Shown in pieces: positions 17,041-25,015 of a stretch of DNA of 64,000 nt. This DNA is from Bradyrhizobium sp. S69. Lineage in GTDB: Bacteria; Pseudomonadota; Alphaproteobacteria; Rhizobiales; Xanthobacteraceae. The notes under the pieces are model-generated. The model ran no database searches, was not told the origin of the DNA, and saw only the letters and a list, made by a program, of their open reading frames with translations. The stretch spans positions 142,086 to 206,085 of the forward strand of contig NZ_LMUK01000042.1 of the NCBI RefSeq assembly GCF_009766005.1, read 5' to 3'. The translations under genes and the position numbers were made by a program. Within the stretch, counting starts at the first letter, position 1; the number at the start of each line of letters is the position of its first letter.

Positions 17041-19548
17041 ATGGCGGGACAAGCCGGTAGTCAGGGAAGCAAGGCCCGGCCGGGTAACCGGCGCGTGGCG
17101 CAGTGGACCCGTGGCTATGCCCGGCTGCCCGGCATTCCCGATGAATATCTGACCGAGGACGGCACCCCACGCGAGGTCTGGACCCGGTTTTTCGAGGCCT
17201 TCGCCGAACTGACGCCGGCGGACATCGAACGGCGTTTCGGCAGTGCCGACCGGCATCTGCGCGAGGCCGGCGTGACCTATCGCGCGCCCGGCGAGACCGC
17301 CGACCGCGTTTCGCCGCTCAGTCATCTGCCGCTTCTGATCGACGAGGCCGAGTGGCAGCAATTGACCGCCGGTATCGTGCAGCGGGCGCAATTGCTGGAA
17401 CTGGTACTGGCCGATCTCTATGGCGAGGGCCGGCTGGTCGCCGAGGGCGCGGTGCCGGCGGCGGCCGTCGCCGGCAGCTCGGAATATCTGCGCGCGATGT
17501 GCGGCGTCAAACCACCGGGGGGCCGTTACCTCAACCTGTATGCCGCCGATGTCGGCCGCGGGCCCGACGGTCGCTGGTGGGTGCTGGGCGACCGCACGCA
17601 GGCGCCATCCGGCGCCGGCTACGCGCTGGAAAACCGCCTGGTGCTGTCACGCGCCTTTGCTTCGCTCTACAAGTCGATGAACGTCGAACGCGTCGCCCCG
17701 TTCTTCGAGGCGTTCCGCGACAGCCTGCGTAGCGGCGCCGACCGCGACGAACCGCGCATCGGATTGTTGACGCCGGGGCAATTCAGCGAGACCTATTTCG
17801 AACACGCCACGCTGGCGCGGTATCTCGGTTTTCTGCTGGTCGAGGGCGACGACCTCGCGGTCAGCGGCGACCGCATCCATATCCGTACCGTCGCCGGCCT
17901 CAAGCGGCTCGACGTGCTGCTGCGCCGGGTGGATTCCAATTCGCTCGATCCGCTGGAGCTTGACGCTTCCTCGCAGCTCGGCGTGCCTGGCCTGATCGAC
18001 GTGATCCGCAAGAATGGCGTCGTCGTCGCCAACATGCCGGGTACCGGCGTGATGGAGGCCCGCGCGCTGTTGGGCTTCCTGCCCAGCCTGTGCCGGCGTT
18101 TCTTCGGCGAAGATCTGAAGATGCCGCACATCGCGACCTGGTGGTGTGGGCAGAAATCGGCGCGCGAGGAAGTGCTGTCGCGGCTCGACCGGGTGGCGAT
18201 CGAAGGCGCCTACGGCCGCAGCGTTCCCGGTTTCCCCGGCAACGGTCCGATCCTGCCCGGCGAGTTGTCCCTGAGCGAGCGCGAACGGCTCAGGGGCGCG
18301 ATCAGCGATCGTGGCATCGACTATGTCGGCCAGGAGCTGGTGCGGCTGTCGACCACGCCGGTGTGGGATCAGGGCCGGATCACGCCGCGTCCGTTCGTGC
18401 TGCGGGTTTTCGCGGCCGCGACGCCCAATGGCTGGACCATCATGCCCGGCGGCTTTTGCCGGATCGCCGACCAGCCCGATGCCCGCGCGGTGTCGATGGG
18501 CGACGGCGCCCGCGCCGCGGATGTCTGGGTGATTTCCGACAAAGCGGTGGCGCCGACCACGCTGTTGCCGGCCGTCGACACCGTCCCGATCCGGCGCGTC
18601 GCCGGCGTGGTGCCGAGCCGTGCCGCCGACAATCTGTTCTGGCTCGGCCGCTATCTGGAGCGCGCCGAAGCGACCTTGCGGTTGATTCGGGCGCTTACGA
18701 TCCAGCGCGATCCCGGCAAGGGTTCGGCGACCGTGCTGCACTCGGTCGAGCGGATTCAGCGGCTGCTGGTAATCTGGGGCGCGGCGTCGCAGGCGTCGCG
18801 GACGCCGCCGGCCAAGATCGCCGCCGAAGCCTTGCAAAGCGAGGAAAAGTTCGGTTCGGCGCTGTCGCTGGTGCGCACCGCGCAGCGCACCGCGACCTCG
18901 CTTCGTGAACGCCTCTCGCCGGATGCCTGGCAGGTCATCACCGAGATGACGGAACGGCTGGCGCAGGAAGCCGAGGATGACGACGGCGTCGTCAGTGCCG
19001 CGGAACTGACCTTGCAGGAATTGGCAAGCTTCGCAGGGCTGGCGCAGGAGAACATGAACCGGGCCGCCGGCTGGCGTTTTCTCGAAATGGGCCGCCGTGC
19101 CGAACGGGCGATCAACACGCTGCGTTTCGCGCGACAGTTCGCCTATGACGAAGCCGGCAACGAGGATCTCGACACCCTGTTGACCCTGGTGGATTGCCAG
19201 ATCACCTATCGTTCGCGCTATCTGGTGGGGCCGCTGTTGGCCCCGGTGCGCGACCTCGTGGTGCTGGATCCCTATAATCCGCGATCGGTGGCGTTCCAGG
19301 TGTTTGCGCTCAATGATCACATCGCGAGCCTGCCGACCTTGAAGGAGGGCGGGTTGATCGAGCAGCCGCGTCGCCTCGCGGTCGGCCTGCAGGCGACCTT
19401 GACGACGACCGAGGCCGCGGCCCTCGACACCAAGACGCTGTTCGCGCTGGAGCAGGATCTGCTCAACCTCGCCGATGCCATCGGCGCGCATTATTTTCCG
19501 CATGGACCCAATGCGAGCCGGCCCGAGAAGCTGACGGGCCTCGCGTGA
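17041..19548 (+). CDS. Circularly permuted ATP-grasp protein fused to alpha-E domain
   Basis: An 835-residue protein. The first ~500 residues form a circularly permuted type 2 ATP-grasp ligase (DUF404/DUF407 region) with RYLNLYAADVGRGPDGRWWV, LGDRTQAPSGAGYALENR, and IGLLTPGQFSETYFEH. From about 525 (SRAADNLFWLGRYLERAE) to the end is the all-helical alpha-E domain (DUF403), often a separate gene. ATP-grasp enzymes join a carboxylate to an amine through an acyl phosphate; alpha-E is a partner of unknown role. The frame opens at a TTG (17011) overlapping the previous stop, but the ATG at 17041 with GGAGAG upstream is the better start. The next gene overlaps by four bases. Confidence 0.9.
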   Translation: MAGQAGSQGSKARPGNRRVAQWTRGYARLPGIPDEYLTEDGTPREVWTRFFEAFAELTPADIERRFGSADRHLREAGVTYRAPGETADRVSPLSHLPLLIDEAEWQQLTAGIVQRAQLLELVLADLYGEGRLVAEGAVPAAAVAGSSEYLRAMCGVKPPGGRYLNLYAADVGRGPDGRWWVLGDRTQAPSGAGYALENRLVLSRAFASLYKSMNVERVAPFFEAFRDSLRSGADRDEPRIGLLTPGQFSETYFEHATLARYLGFLLVEGDDLAVSGDRIHIRTVAGLKRLDVLLRRVDSNSLDPLELDASSQLGVPGLIDVIRKNGVVVANMPGTGVMEARALLGFLPSLCRRFFGEDLKMPHIATWWCGQKSAREEVLSRLDRVAIEGAYGRSVPGFPGNGPILPGELSLSERERLRGAISDRGIDYVGQELVRLSTTPVWDQGRITPRPFVLRVFAAATPNGWTIMPGGFCRIADQPDARAVSMGDGARAADVWVISDKAVAPTTLLPAVDTVPIRRVAGVVPSRAADNLFWLGRYLERAEATLRLIRALTIQRDPGKGSATVLHSVERIQRLLVIWGAASQASRTPPAKIAAEALQSEEKFGSALSLVRTAQRTATSLRERLSPDAWQVITEMTERLAQEAEDDDGVVSAAELTLQELASFAGLAQENMNRAAGWRFLEMGRRAERAINTLRFARQFAYDEAGNEDLDTLLTLVDCQITYRSRYLVGPLLAPVRDLVVLDPYNPRSVAFQVFALNDHIASLPTLKEGGLIEQPRRLAVGLQATLTTTEAAALDTKTLFALEQDLLNLADAIGAHYFPHGPNASRPEKLTGLA

Positions 19549-20420
19549 TCTACGACATCAGGCACGTCACCACCTACGCCTACGAAAATCCGGTCAGCTT
19601 CGCGCGGTGTTCGCTGCGGCTCGAACCGCGCAGCGGCGACGGACAGCAACTGGTCTCCCACACCGTCGATATCCGGCCGCAACCGGCGGAACGGACGGTT
19701 CGGCGCGACTTCTTCGGCACCCATACCGAAAGCGTGCTGATCGAGACCCCGCATCGCACGCTGCGCGTCGATTCGAGGTCGCGGGTGTCGGTGTCGCGCC
19801 AGGCGCCGGCTCGCGACGCGTCGAGTCCGGCGTGGGAGAACGTTCGCGAGGCCGCCTTCGCGGCCCATAGCCTTGGCCCCGACTCGCCGATCGGTTACGT
19901 CTTTCCGAGTTCGCTGGTGCCGGTGCTTGCACCGGTGACGCACTATGCCGCCGCGAGTTTTCCGCCGGCAGGCGGGGTGCTGGCCGGCGCGGTGGACCTG
20001 ATGCACCGGATCCGCACCGAATTCAAATACGACCCGAAGGCCACCGTGATCTCGACACCGCTCGCCGAGGTGTTCGAGAAGCGCCACGGTGTGTGTCAGG
20101 ATTTTGCCCATGTGATGATCGCGGGCCTGCGCGGCCTCGGGCTGCCGGCGGCCTATGTCAGCGGCTATTTGCGCACCATTCCGCCGCCGGGCAAACCACG
20201 CCTGCAAGGCGCCGACGCGACCCATGCCTGGGTCTCGCTGTGGTGCGGTGAGCTCGGCTGGATCGGCTTCGATCCGACCAACGACATCCTGGTCGAGAAC
20301 GATCACATCGTGCTCGCCGTAGGGCGGGATTTCTCCGATGTCTCGCCGGTCGATGGCATCATCGTCGGATCGCGCAAACAAAAGCTGAGCGTCGCGGTCG
20401 ACGTCATCCTGGTGGAATGA
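19545..20420 (+). CDS. Stand-alone transglutaminase-like cysteine protease
   Basis: A 291-residue protein with an N-terminal transglutaminase-N domain (MIYDIRHVTTYAYENPV) and a core with an intact triad: Cys184 in HGVCQDFAH, His227 in ATHAWVSLW and Asp243 in GFDPTND. No signal peptide, so it probably acts in the cytoplasm. It starts at a GTG that overlaps the ATP-grasp stop (GTGA). In such clusters these proteins are thought to cleave or transfer the peptide bonds made by the ligases. Two distinct transglutaminase domains in one operon, one fused to the amidoligase, suggest two processing steps. Confidence 0.9.
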   Translation: MIYDIRHVTTYAYENPVSFARCSLRLEPRSGDGQQLVSHTVDIRPQPAERTVRRDFFGTHTESVLIETPHRTLRVDSRSRVSVSRQAPARDASSPAWENVREAAFAAHSLGPDSPIGYVFPSSLVPVLAPVTHYAAASFPPAGGVLAGAVDLMHRIRTEFKYDPKATVISTPLAEVFEKRHGVCQDFAHVMIAGLRGLGLPAAYVSGYLRTIPPPGKPRLQGADATHAWVSLWCGELGWIGFDPTNDILVENDHIVLAVGRDFSDVSPVDGIIVGSRKQKLSVAVDVILVE

Positions 20421-20593
20421 TCTAAGGCGCGTGGCAGCGCGGCTTTACCGGCTGTTGACCAATTCCGCAGTCTGCATTCTTAACCACGGTATTGCAATCG
20501 GCTCGGAGGTAAAGTTGTCCTTCATCGATCGGCCCTAGCTTGGCACCAGACGAGAGCTTCATCTCGCGGAACCTGCCAGGGGAGGCATCCACC

Positions 20594-20737
20594 ATGTCCA
20601 ATGCCAAGCGTATTTTGTTCGCGAAACTCGAATCCAGCCTGTTCGGCCAGATCGCGTTATTCAGCGTTGCAGGTCTTGCGATGTCGCTGTCGCTGGCCTT
20701 CAGCTACGATCTGCAGATTCCCGCGCAGTGGCTCTGA
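20594..20737 (+). CDS. Small membrane protein, 47 aa
   Basis: A short frame starting MSNAKRILFAKLESSLFGQI and ending in LQIPAQWL, with one predicted membrane span (about residues 18-36, IALFSVAGLAMSLSLAF). A clear ribosome binding site GGGGAGGCAT precedes the ATG at 20594 by about six bases; the frame is open further upstream, but without such a signal. It lies 173 bp after the transglutaminase and reads in the same direction, so it could be part of that operon or a separate small gene. It overlaps no other gene. I do not recognise a family. Length, signal and basic N-terminus make it a plausible real small protein. Confidence 0.55.
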   Translation: MSNAKRILFAKLESSLFGQIALFSVAGLAMSLSLAFSYDLQIPAQWL

Positions 20738-20787
20738 GCGGCCCACAGCATTGAAAAAGGTGGCGCGCAGGCTTGCGCGCTATCGCT

Positions 20788-22503
20788 TTAGCCGGCCGCG
20801 GCGACCGACCGCGGTGCAGCTTCGCCATGCGGATCGGCGCGAAGATCGCGGAAGAATTGTTCGACCTCGCGCGACAGGATTTCCGCCGTCGACGTGAGAT
20901 CGGTGGAGGCCGAGAGCACGGAGCCCGCGGCCCTGGTGGTCTCGCCGATCGCAGCGCTGAGCGAACCAATATTGCCCACCAGCGTCTCGTTGCCCTGCGC
21001 GGCCATCTGCGCATTCACGGAGATCTCGCGGGTCGCGGCATCCTGTTGCCCGACGGCGCCGGCGATGTTCGAGGTGACTTCATTGATGTCGCGCACGGCG
21101 CTGCCGATCTCGCGCACGGCCTCGACCGCACTGCGCGTCGAGCTCTGGATCATGCTGACGTTCTGGCCGATTTCGGAGGTCGCTTTCGCGGTCTGCTCGG
21201 CCAGCGCCTTGACCTCGTGCGCCACCACCGCGAAGCCGCGGCCGGCGTCGCCGGCGCGGGCGGCTTCGATCGTGGCATTGAGCGCCAAGAGATTGGTCTG
21301 TTCGGCAATGGCCTGGATCAGGCTGAGGACGCCGTCGATGCGCTGGGTCGCCGCCGCGAGGCTCTCGATCTCGGCCACCGACTTGTCGGTTCGCTGGCCG
21401 GTCTGCTCGACCACGCTGGCGGACTGACGGACCTGCCGGCTGATTTCCTCGACCGATGCCGACAGCTCTTCGGCGGCACCCGCGACCGCATTGACGCTGC
21501 GGGAGGCCTGCTCGGTCGCGCCGGCGGCCACCGCTGCCTGTCCGCTCGCGTCCGAAGCCACCTTGGCGATGGACTGCGCGGTGTCGCGCATCGACGAGGC
21601 GCTGGCGGTGACGGCGCTCACCACGCCTCTCATCGCCCCCTGGAAAGCCTCGACCGATTTTTCGATGTGGCGGGTTCGTTGTTCGCGCGATTCGGAATCC
21701 TGCAAGACCTGCGAATTGAGATTGCGGTTGCGGTCCATGGCCTCCTTGAAGATCTGGATCGCGCGCGCCAGGGCGCCGATCTCGTCGGCGCGCGTGGTGT
21801 GGGGAACCTCGACATTGTCGGCGCCGTCCGCGACCTGCTTGATGGTCGTGGTGATGACCGACAGCGGCCGCGCGATCGAGCGGGCGATGATCAGCACGCC
21901 GATCACGACCACGCCGAGCGCCAGGCCGCCGAGGCAGGTCAGGACAACGGCGAGTTCGTGGTTGGCATCGGTCTGTTGCGCCAATCGCTTGCTGCGTTCG
22001 GCATAGACCTTCGAAAGCGCGTCGAGGTCCTTGTTGAGTGCGGCCCGCACCTCGCGGTTGGCGTCGTTGTCGCCCCACTCGCGTCCGGCGGCCGGACCGA
22101 TCTCGACGCCACGGCGAACCAGTTCCTTGCGGAAGTCGACGAACTGATCGATTCGCTTCCGGAAAACCGCGAACTGCGCGGAATCATCGGCCTGGACCAG
22201 TTGTTCCCAGTTCGCGACCACGGCCAGAAGCTGTCCGTTGAACGTGAGCAGCCCTTCGCCGAACTTGCCGGCGCCGGCTTTGTCCGTCGACATGTAGACG
22301 CCGCGGGATTCCATCACGATCGCGTAAACCAGCGAATTGACGCGCTGGACGTTGAGCGCGGCGCGGCTGGCTGTCTCGACGGCATCCATCAGTTCGGCGC
22401 TGCGGCGGGAGTTGTAGTCCGATAGTGCCGTGATCGCCGCGATCAGGACCGCGAACAGGCCGAAGATGGCATATAACTTGGCCGCAAGCGAAAGCTTGGA
22501 CAT
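20788..22503 (-). CDS. Methyl-accepting chemotaxis protein
   Basis: A 571-residue chemoreceptor. A first membrane span (about 7-27), a periplasmic four-helix-type ligand domain (about 28-185), a second span (LAVVLTCLGGLALGVVVIGV), a HAMP linker beginning ARSIARPLSVITTTIKQVAD, and a C-terminal signalling domain with the conserved tip IAEQTNLLALNATIEAARAG. It signals to CheA through CheW at the cell pole. There is no C-terminal CheR-binding pentapeptide. The ligand domain resembles small-molecule four-helix sensors, but the ligand cannot be told. It ends 50 bp from the small membrane protein gene, transcribed toward it. Confidence 0.95.
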   Translation of the reverse strand: MSKLSLAAKLYAIFGLFAVLIAAITALSDYNSRRSAELMDAVETASRAALNVQRVNSLVYAIVMESRGVYMSTDKAGAGKFGEGLLTFNGQLLAVVANWEQLVQADDSAQFAVFRKRIDQFVDFRKELVRRGVEIGPAAGREWGDNDANREVRAALNKDLDALSKVYAERSKRLAQQTDANHELAVVLTCLGGLALGVVVIGVLIIARSIARPLSVITTTIKQVADGADNVEVPHTTRADEIGALARAIQIFKEAMDRNRNLNSQVLQDSESREQRTRHIEKSVEAFQGAMRGVVSAVTASASSMRDTAQSIAKVASDASGQAAVAAGATEQASRSVNAVAGAAEELSASVEEISRQVRQSASVVEQTGQRTDKSVAEIESLAAATQRIDGVLSLIQAIAEQTNLLALNATIEAARAGDAGRGFAVVAHEVKALAEQTAKATSEIGQNVSMIQSSTRSAVEAVREIGSAVRDINEVTSNIAGAVGQQDAATREISVNAQMAAQGNETLVGNIGSLSAAIGETTRAAGSVLSASTDLTSTAEILSREVEQFFRDLRADPHGEAAPRSVAAAG

Positions 22504-22694
22504 GGGGGTCCTGACGGAAAAGTGGTTATGGGGAAATGTGTTTGTTGGGGCATCACGGTCTCTTCAATGACACCGCATGCTCTGCCGTCTAAAAATTATG
22601 CAGAGCTTTGATGGATAAATCCTTAATTTACCTACCATTTGTGACATTAGAATTTCGATAAATATCAATCACTTAAGGGAAAAGAGGAGCGTTC

Positions 22695-22793
22695 ATGGCG
22701 GTGGTCGGGTGCGTCCCTTGGCCGCAAAGGGCGCGGTGGGTCTCAAAAGCCTGTGCACAGCCAGGGTCCGATCCGGATAGCGAAGAAACGTGA
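22695..22793 (+). CDS. Possible 32-aa small protein or leader peptide
   Basis: The short frame MAVVGCVPWPQRARWVSKAC... (32 codons) follows an unusually good ribosome binding site (AAGAGGAGCG, five bases before the ATG) just right of an AT-rich promoter-like stretch. The protein has two Cys and two Trp and no hydrophobic segment. I do not recognise it. It could be a chance frame or a translated leader; the support is only the ribosome binding site. Confidence 0.22.
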   Translation: MAVVGCVPWPQRARWVSKACAQPGSDPDSEET

Positions 22794-22999
22794 GATCGCC
22801 ACGCGCTTTCAGAACACCGTCGGCTTGCGTGGGGCGGGCGAGGGGGCGGTCGGCGGCAATGTCACGTATTTCGAGACCGGGCAGCGCTCCGCACTTTCCT
22901 GTTACCGGATTTCGCCTCGCGGCCTATCGCTTGAGGCGGCTTTTGTCCTGAAGATCGGAACACCGGAGCGATATCTCCAACAAATCATTTGATCCGTAA

Positions 23000-23066
23000 G
23001 GCTCTTGATGGACGAGGCTCTTGAATAACAACGCTGCCGAACAACATGGCCATTGAACAACGCCGC
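23000..23066. repeat. Degenerate ~16-bp tandem repeats before hpnP
   Basis: Units GGCTCTTGATGGACGA (23000-23015) and GGCTCTTGAATAACAA (23016-23031) are followed by CGCTGCCGAACAA and CATGGCCATTGAACAA. The units drift, but the TTGAA/GAACAA core recurs. The array ends about 90 bp before the hpnP start. Confidence 0.55.
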
Positions 23067-23153
23067 TGCCACAATGTTGAAGAATTTGTGGCCCAGCGTT
23101 GAACGTGCTTCACTATCAAGCCACTACCGATTTGTAGCGGCAGAGGAAACTCA

Positions 23154-24737
23154 ATGCGAGCTCAAGGCACAGGAAACGCCCGGCGGATTCTCTGCGTATT
23201 CCCGCGCTACACGTCTTCGTTCGGCACGTTCGAATATTCCTATCCCCTGACCGACGGCGTGCAGGCCTTCATGCCCCCGCAGGGGCTGCTCTTGATCGCG
23301 GCCTATCTGCCCGAGCATTGGCCGGTCCGCTTCATCGACGAGAACATCCGGGCCGCCACGCCGGAAGATTTCGAATGGGCGGAAGCGGTGCTGGTGAGCG
23401 GCATGCATATCCAGCGTCCGCAGATGAACGATATCTGCCGCCGCGCGCATGCCTACGATCTGGCGGTCGCGATCGGCGGACCCTCGGTCAGCGCCTGTCC
23501 GGACTATTATCCCTCGTTCGACTATCTCCATGTCGGCGAACTCGGCGACGCCACCAACGACCTGATTGCGCGGCTGGCGCGCGATCCATCGCGGCCCGAG
23601 CAGCAGGTGGTGCTGAAGACCGCCGACCGCCTCGACATGACCCAGTTTCCGATTCCGGCTTATGAACTCGCCGACATCCCGAGATATTTCCTCGGCAGCA
23701 TCCAGTATTCGAGCGGCTGTCCCTATCAGTGCGAGTTCTGCGACATCCCCGGGCTCTATGGCCGCAATCCGCGGCTCAAGAGCCCGCAGCAGATCACCGC
23801 CGAGCTCGACAAGCTCTTGGAATGCGGCATCATGGGCTCGGTCTATTTCGTCGATGACAATTTCATCGGCAACCGCAAGGCCGCGCTCGATTTGCTGCCG
23901 CATTTGATCGAGTGGCAGAAGAAGACCGGCTATGTGCTGCGCTTCTCCTGCGAGGCCACGCTCAATATCGCCAAGCGCCCGGAAATCCTGGCGGGCATGC
24001 GCGAGGCATTCTTCGGCACCATTTTCTGCGGCATCGAGACCCCGGATCCAGTAGCGCTGAAGGCAATGCACAAGGATCACAACATGATGGTTCCCATCAT
24101 GGAAGCGATCCAGACCCTCAACAGTTTCGGTATGGAGGTGGTGTCCGGCATCATCCTCGGCCTCGACACCGACAAGCCCGAGACCGGATCGCATCTGCTG
24201 GAATTCATCGACGCGTCACAGATCCCGCTTCTGACCATCAACCTATTGCAGGCGCTGCCGAAGACGCCGCTGTGGGATCGCCTGAAGCGCGAGAACCGGC
24301 TGATCGAGGATGAGGGCCGGGATTCCAACGTCGACTTTTTCTTGCCTTACGAGGATGTCGTCGCCACCTGGCGCGCCTGCATGGGCAGCGCCTACGAGCC
24401 GGCGAAGCTGCTGGAGCGCTACGAATACCAGATCCGCGAGACCTATCCGAAGCGGTTACGTCCGCGGACGCCACAACAGGCAACCTGGAAGAACATCAAG
24501 CTCGGCCTGACGATGCTGCGCAATATCTTCTGGAAGGTCGGCATCCTCGGCGACTACAAGCGCGAATTCTGGAAGTTCGCGCTGCGGCGTCTGGCGCGTG
24601 GCGAGATCGAGTACCTGATCGCCTCGATCATGGTCGCGCATCATCTGATCAATTTCGCCCGCGATGCGTCGGGCGGACAGACCAATGCGTCCTACTACTC
24701 GCTCAAGCTGCAGGAAGCCTCTGTTCCCGCGGAGTAG
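23154..24737 (+). CDS. hpnP: Hopanoid C-2 methylase HpnP (B12-binding radical SAM)
   Basis: A 527-residue cobalamin-dependent radical SAM protein. An N-terminal B12-binding-like domain (about 10-150) precedes the radical SAM core with Cys189, Cys193 and Cys196 in GCPYQCEFCDIPG, GSVYFVDDNFIGNRKA, FSCEATLNIAK and a C-terminal DUF4070-type region (about 380-480). HpnP methylates the A ring of bacteriohopanes at C-2 using SAM, giving 2-methylhopanoids. It precedes an RND gene and the hpn operon. Assignment to C-2 (HpnP) rather than C-3 (HpnR) rests on the alphaproteobacterial setting and overall resemblance. GAGGAAAC lies just upstream of the ATG. Confidence 0.88.
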   Translation: MRAQGTGNARRILCVFPRYTSSFGTFEYSYPLTDGVQAFMPPQGLLLIAAYLPEHWPVRFIDENIRAATPEDFEWAEAVLVSGMHIQRPQMNDICRRAHAYDLAVAIGGPSVSACPDYYPSFDYLHVGELGDATNDLIARLARDPSRPEQQVVLKTADRLDMTQFPIPAYELADIPRYFLGSIQYSSGCPYQCEFCDIPGLYGRNPRLKSPQQITAELDKLLECGIMGSVYFVDDNFIGNRKAALDLLPHLIEWQKKTGYVLRFSCEATLNIAKRPEILAGMREAFFGTIFCGIETPDPVALKAMHKDHNMMVPIMEAIQTLNSFGMEVVSGIILGLDTDKPETGSHLLEFIDASQIPLLTINLLQALPKTPLWDRLKRENRLIEDEGRDSNVDFFLPYEDVVATWRACMGSAYEPAKLLERYEYQIRETYPKRLRPRTPQQATWKNIKLGLTMLRNIFWKVGILGDYKREFWKFALRRLARGEIEYLIASIMVAHHLINFARDASGGQTNASYYSLKLQEASVPAE

Positions 24738-25015
24738 CGAGGTTCCCCCAGACGAAAGCGGCGGCGGAAAGCCGCAGCGCATCGCGGCGAGCGCGCCTGA
24801 CAATGCGGCGACTTGAGGCCATTATCCCGGCTTGCTATCGATTTGTGCGTCGCGGCGCGCTTGCGAGAGGGCACCGAGACCTGCTAAACCGCTTTAATAA
24901 ATTTTCCGTATTGTTTTCAAGGGCTAGCGGCGATCATCCACGGCCGATCCAGGCCTCGTTCGCGCCCCGGAACTTAAGCTATACAAACTGACCTGATGTG
25001 AGAATCGGATAGGCC

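Larger units (their letters stand above)
22504..23153. other. 650-bp region between chemoreceptor and hpnP
   Basis: The left part (22575-22680) is AT-rich and probably holds promoters for the leftward chemoreceptor. In the middle is a doubtful 32-codon frame (22695-22793) and an overlapping longer GTG-started frame (22753-22992), which I do not support. On the right (23000-23066) lies a degenerate tandem repeat. I found no convincing promoter for hpnP; one GGAAC at 22957-22961 lacks the matching CGTT of an EcfG site. Confidence 0.5.

Noticed and set aside
17647..19503. 618-codon open frame antisense to the ATP-grasp/alpha-E gene
   Set aside because: Composition is that of a complementary-strand shadow (Arg, Gln, His); the sense strand has clear conserved domains.
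20773..22425. 550-codon open frame antisense to the chemoreceptor
   Set aside because: The leftward frame is an unmistakable methyl-accepting protein; the antisense translation has no family features.
22957..22961. GGAAC as an EcfG promoter -35 for hpnP
   Set aside because: hpnP is EcfG-controlled in a related genus, but no CGTT follows at the required 16-18 bp here.
22753..22992. 79-codon GTG-started frame
   Set aside because: No ribosome binding site, no recognised features, and it overlaps a better-signalled small frame; support is too weak.
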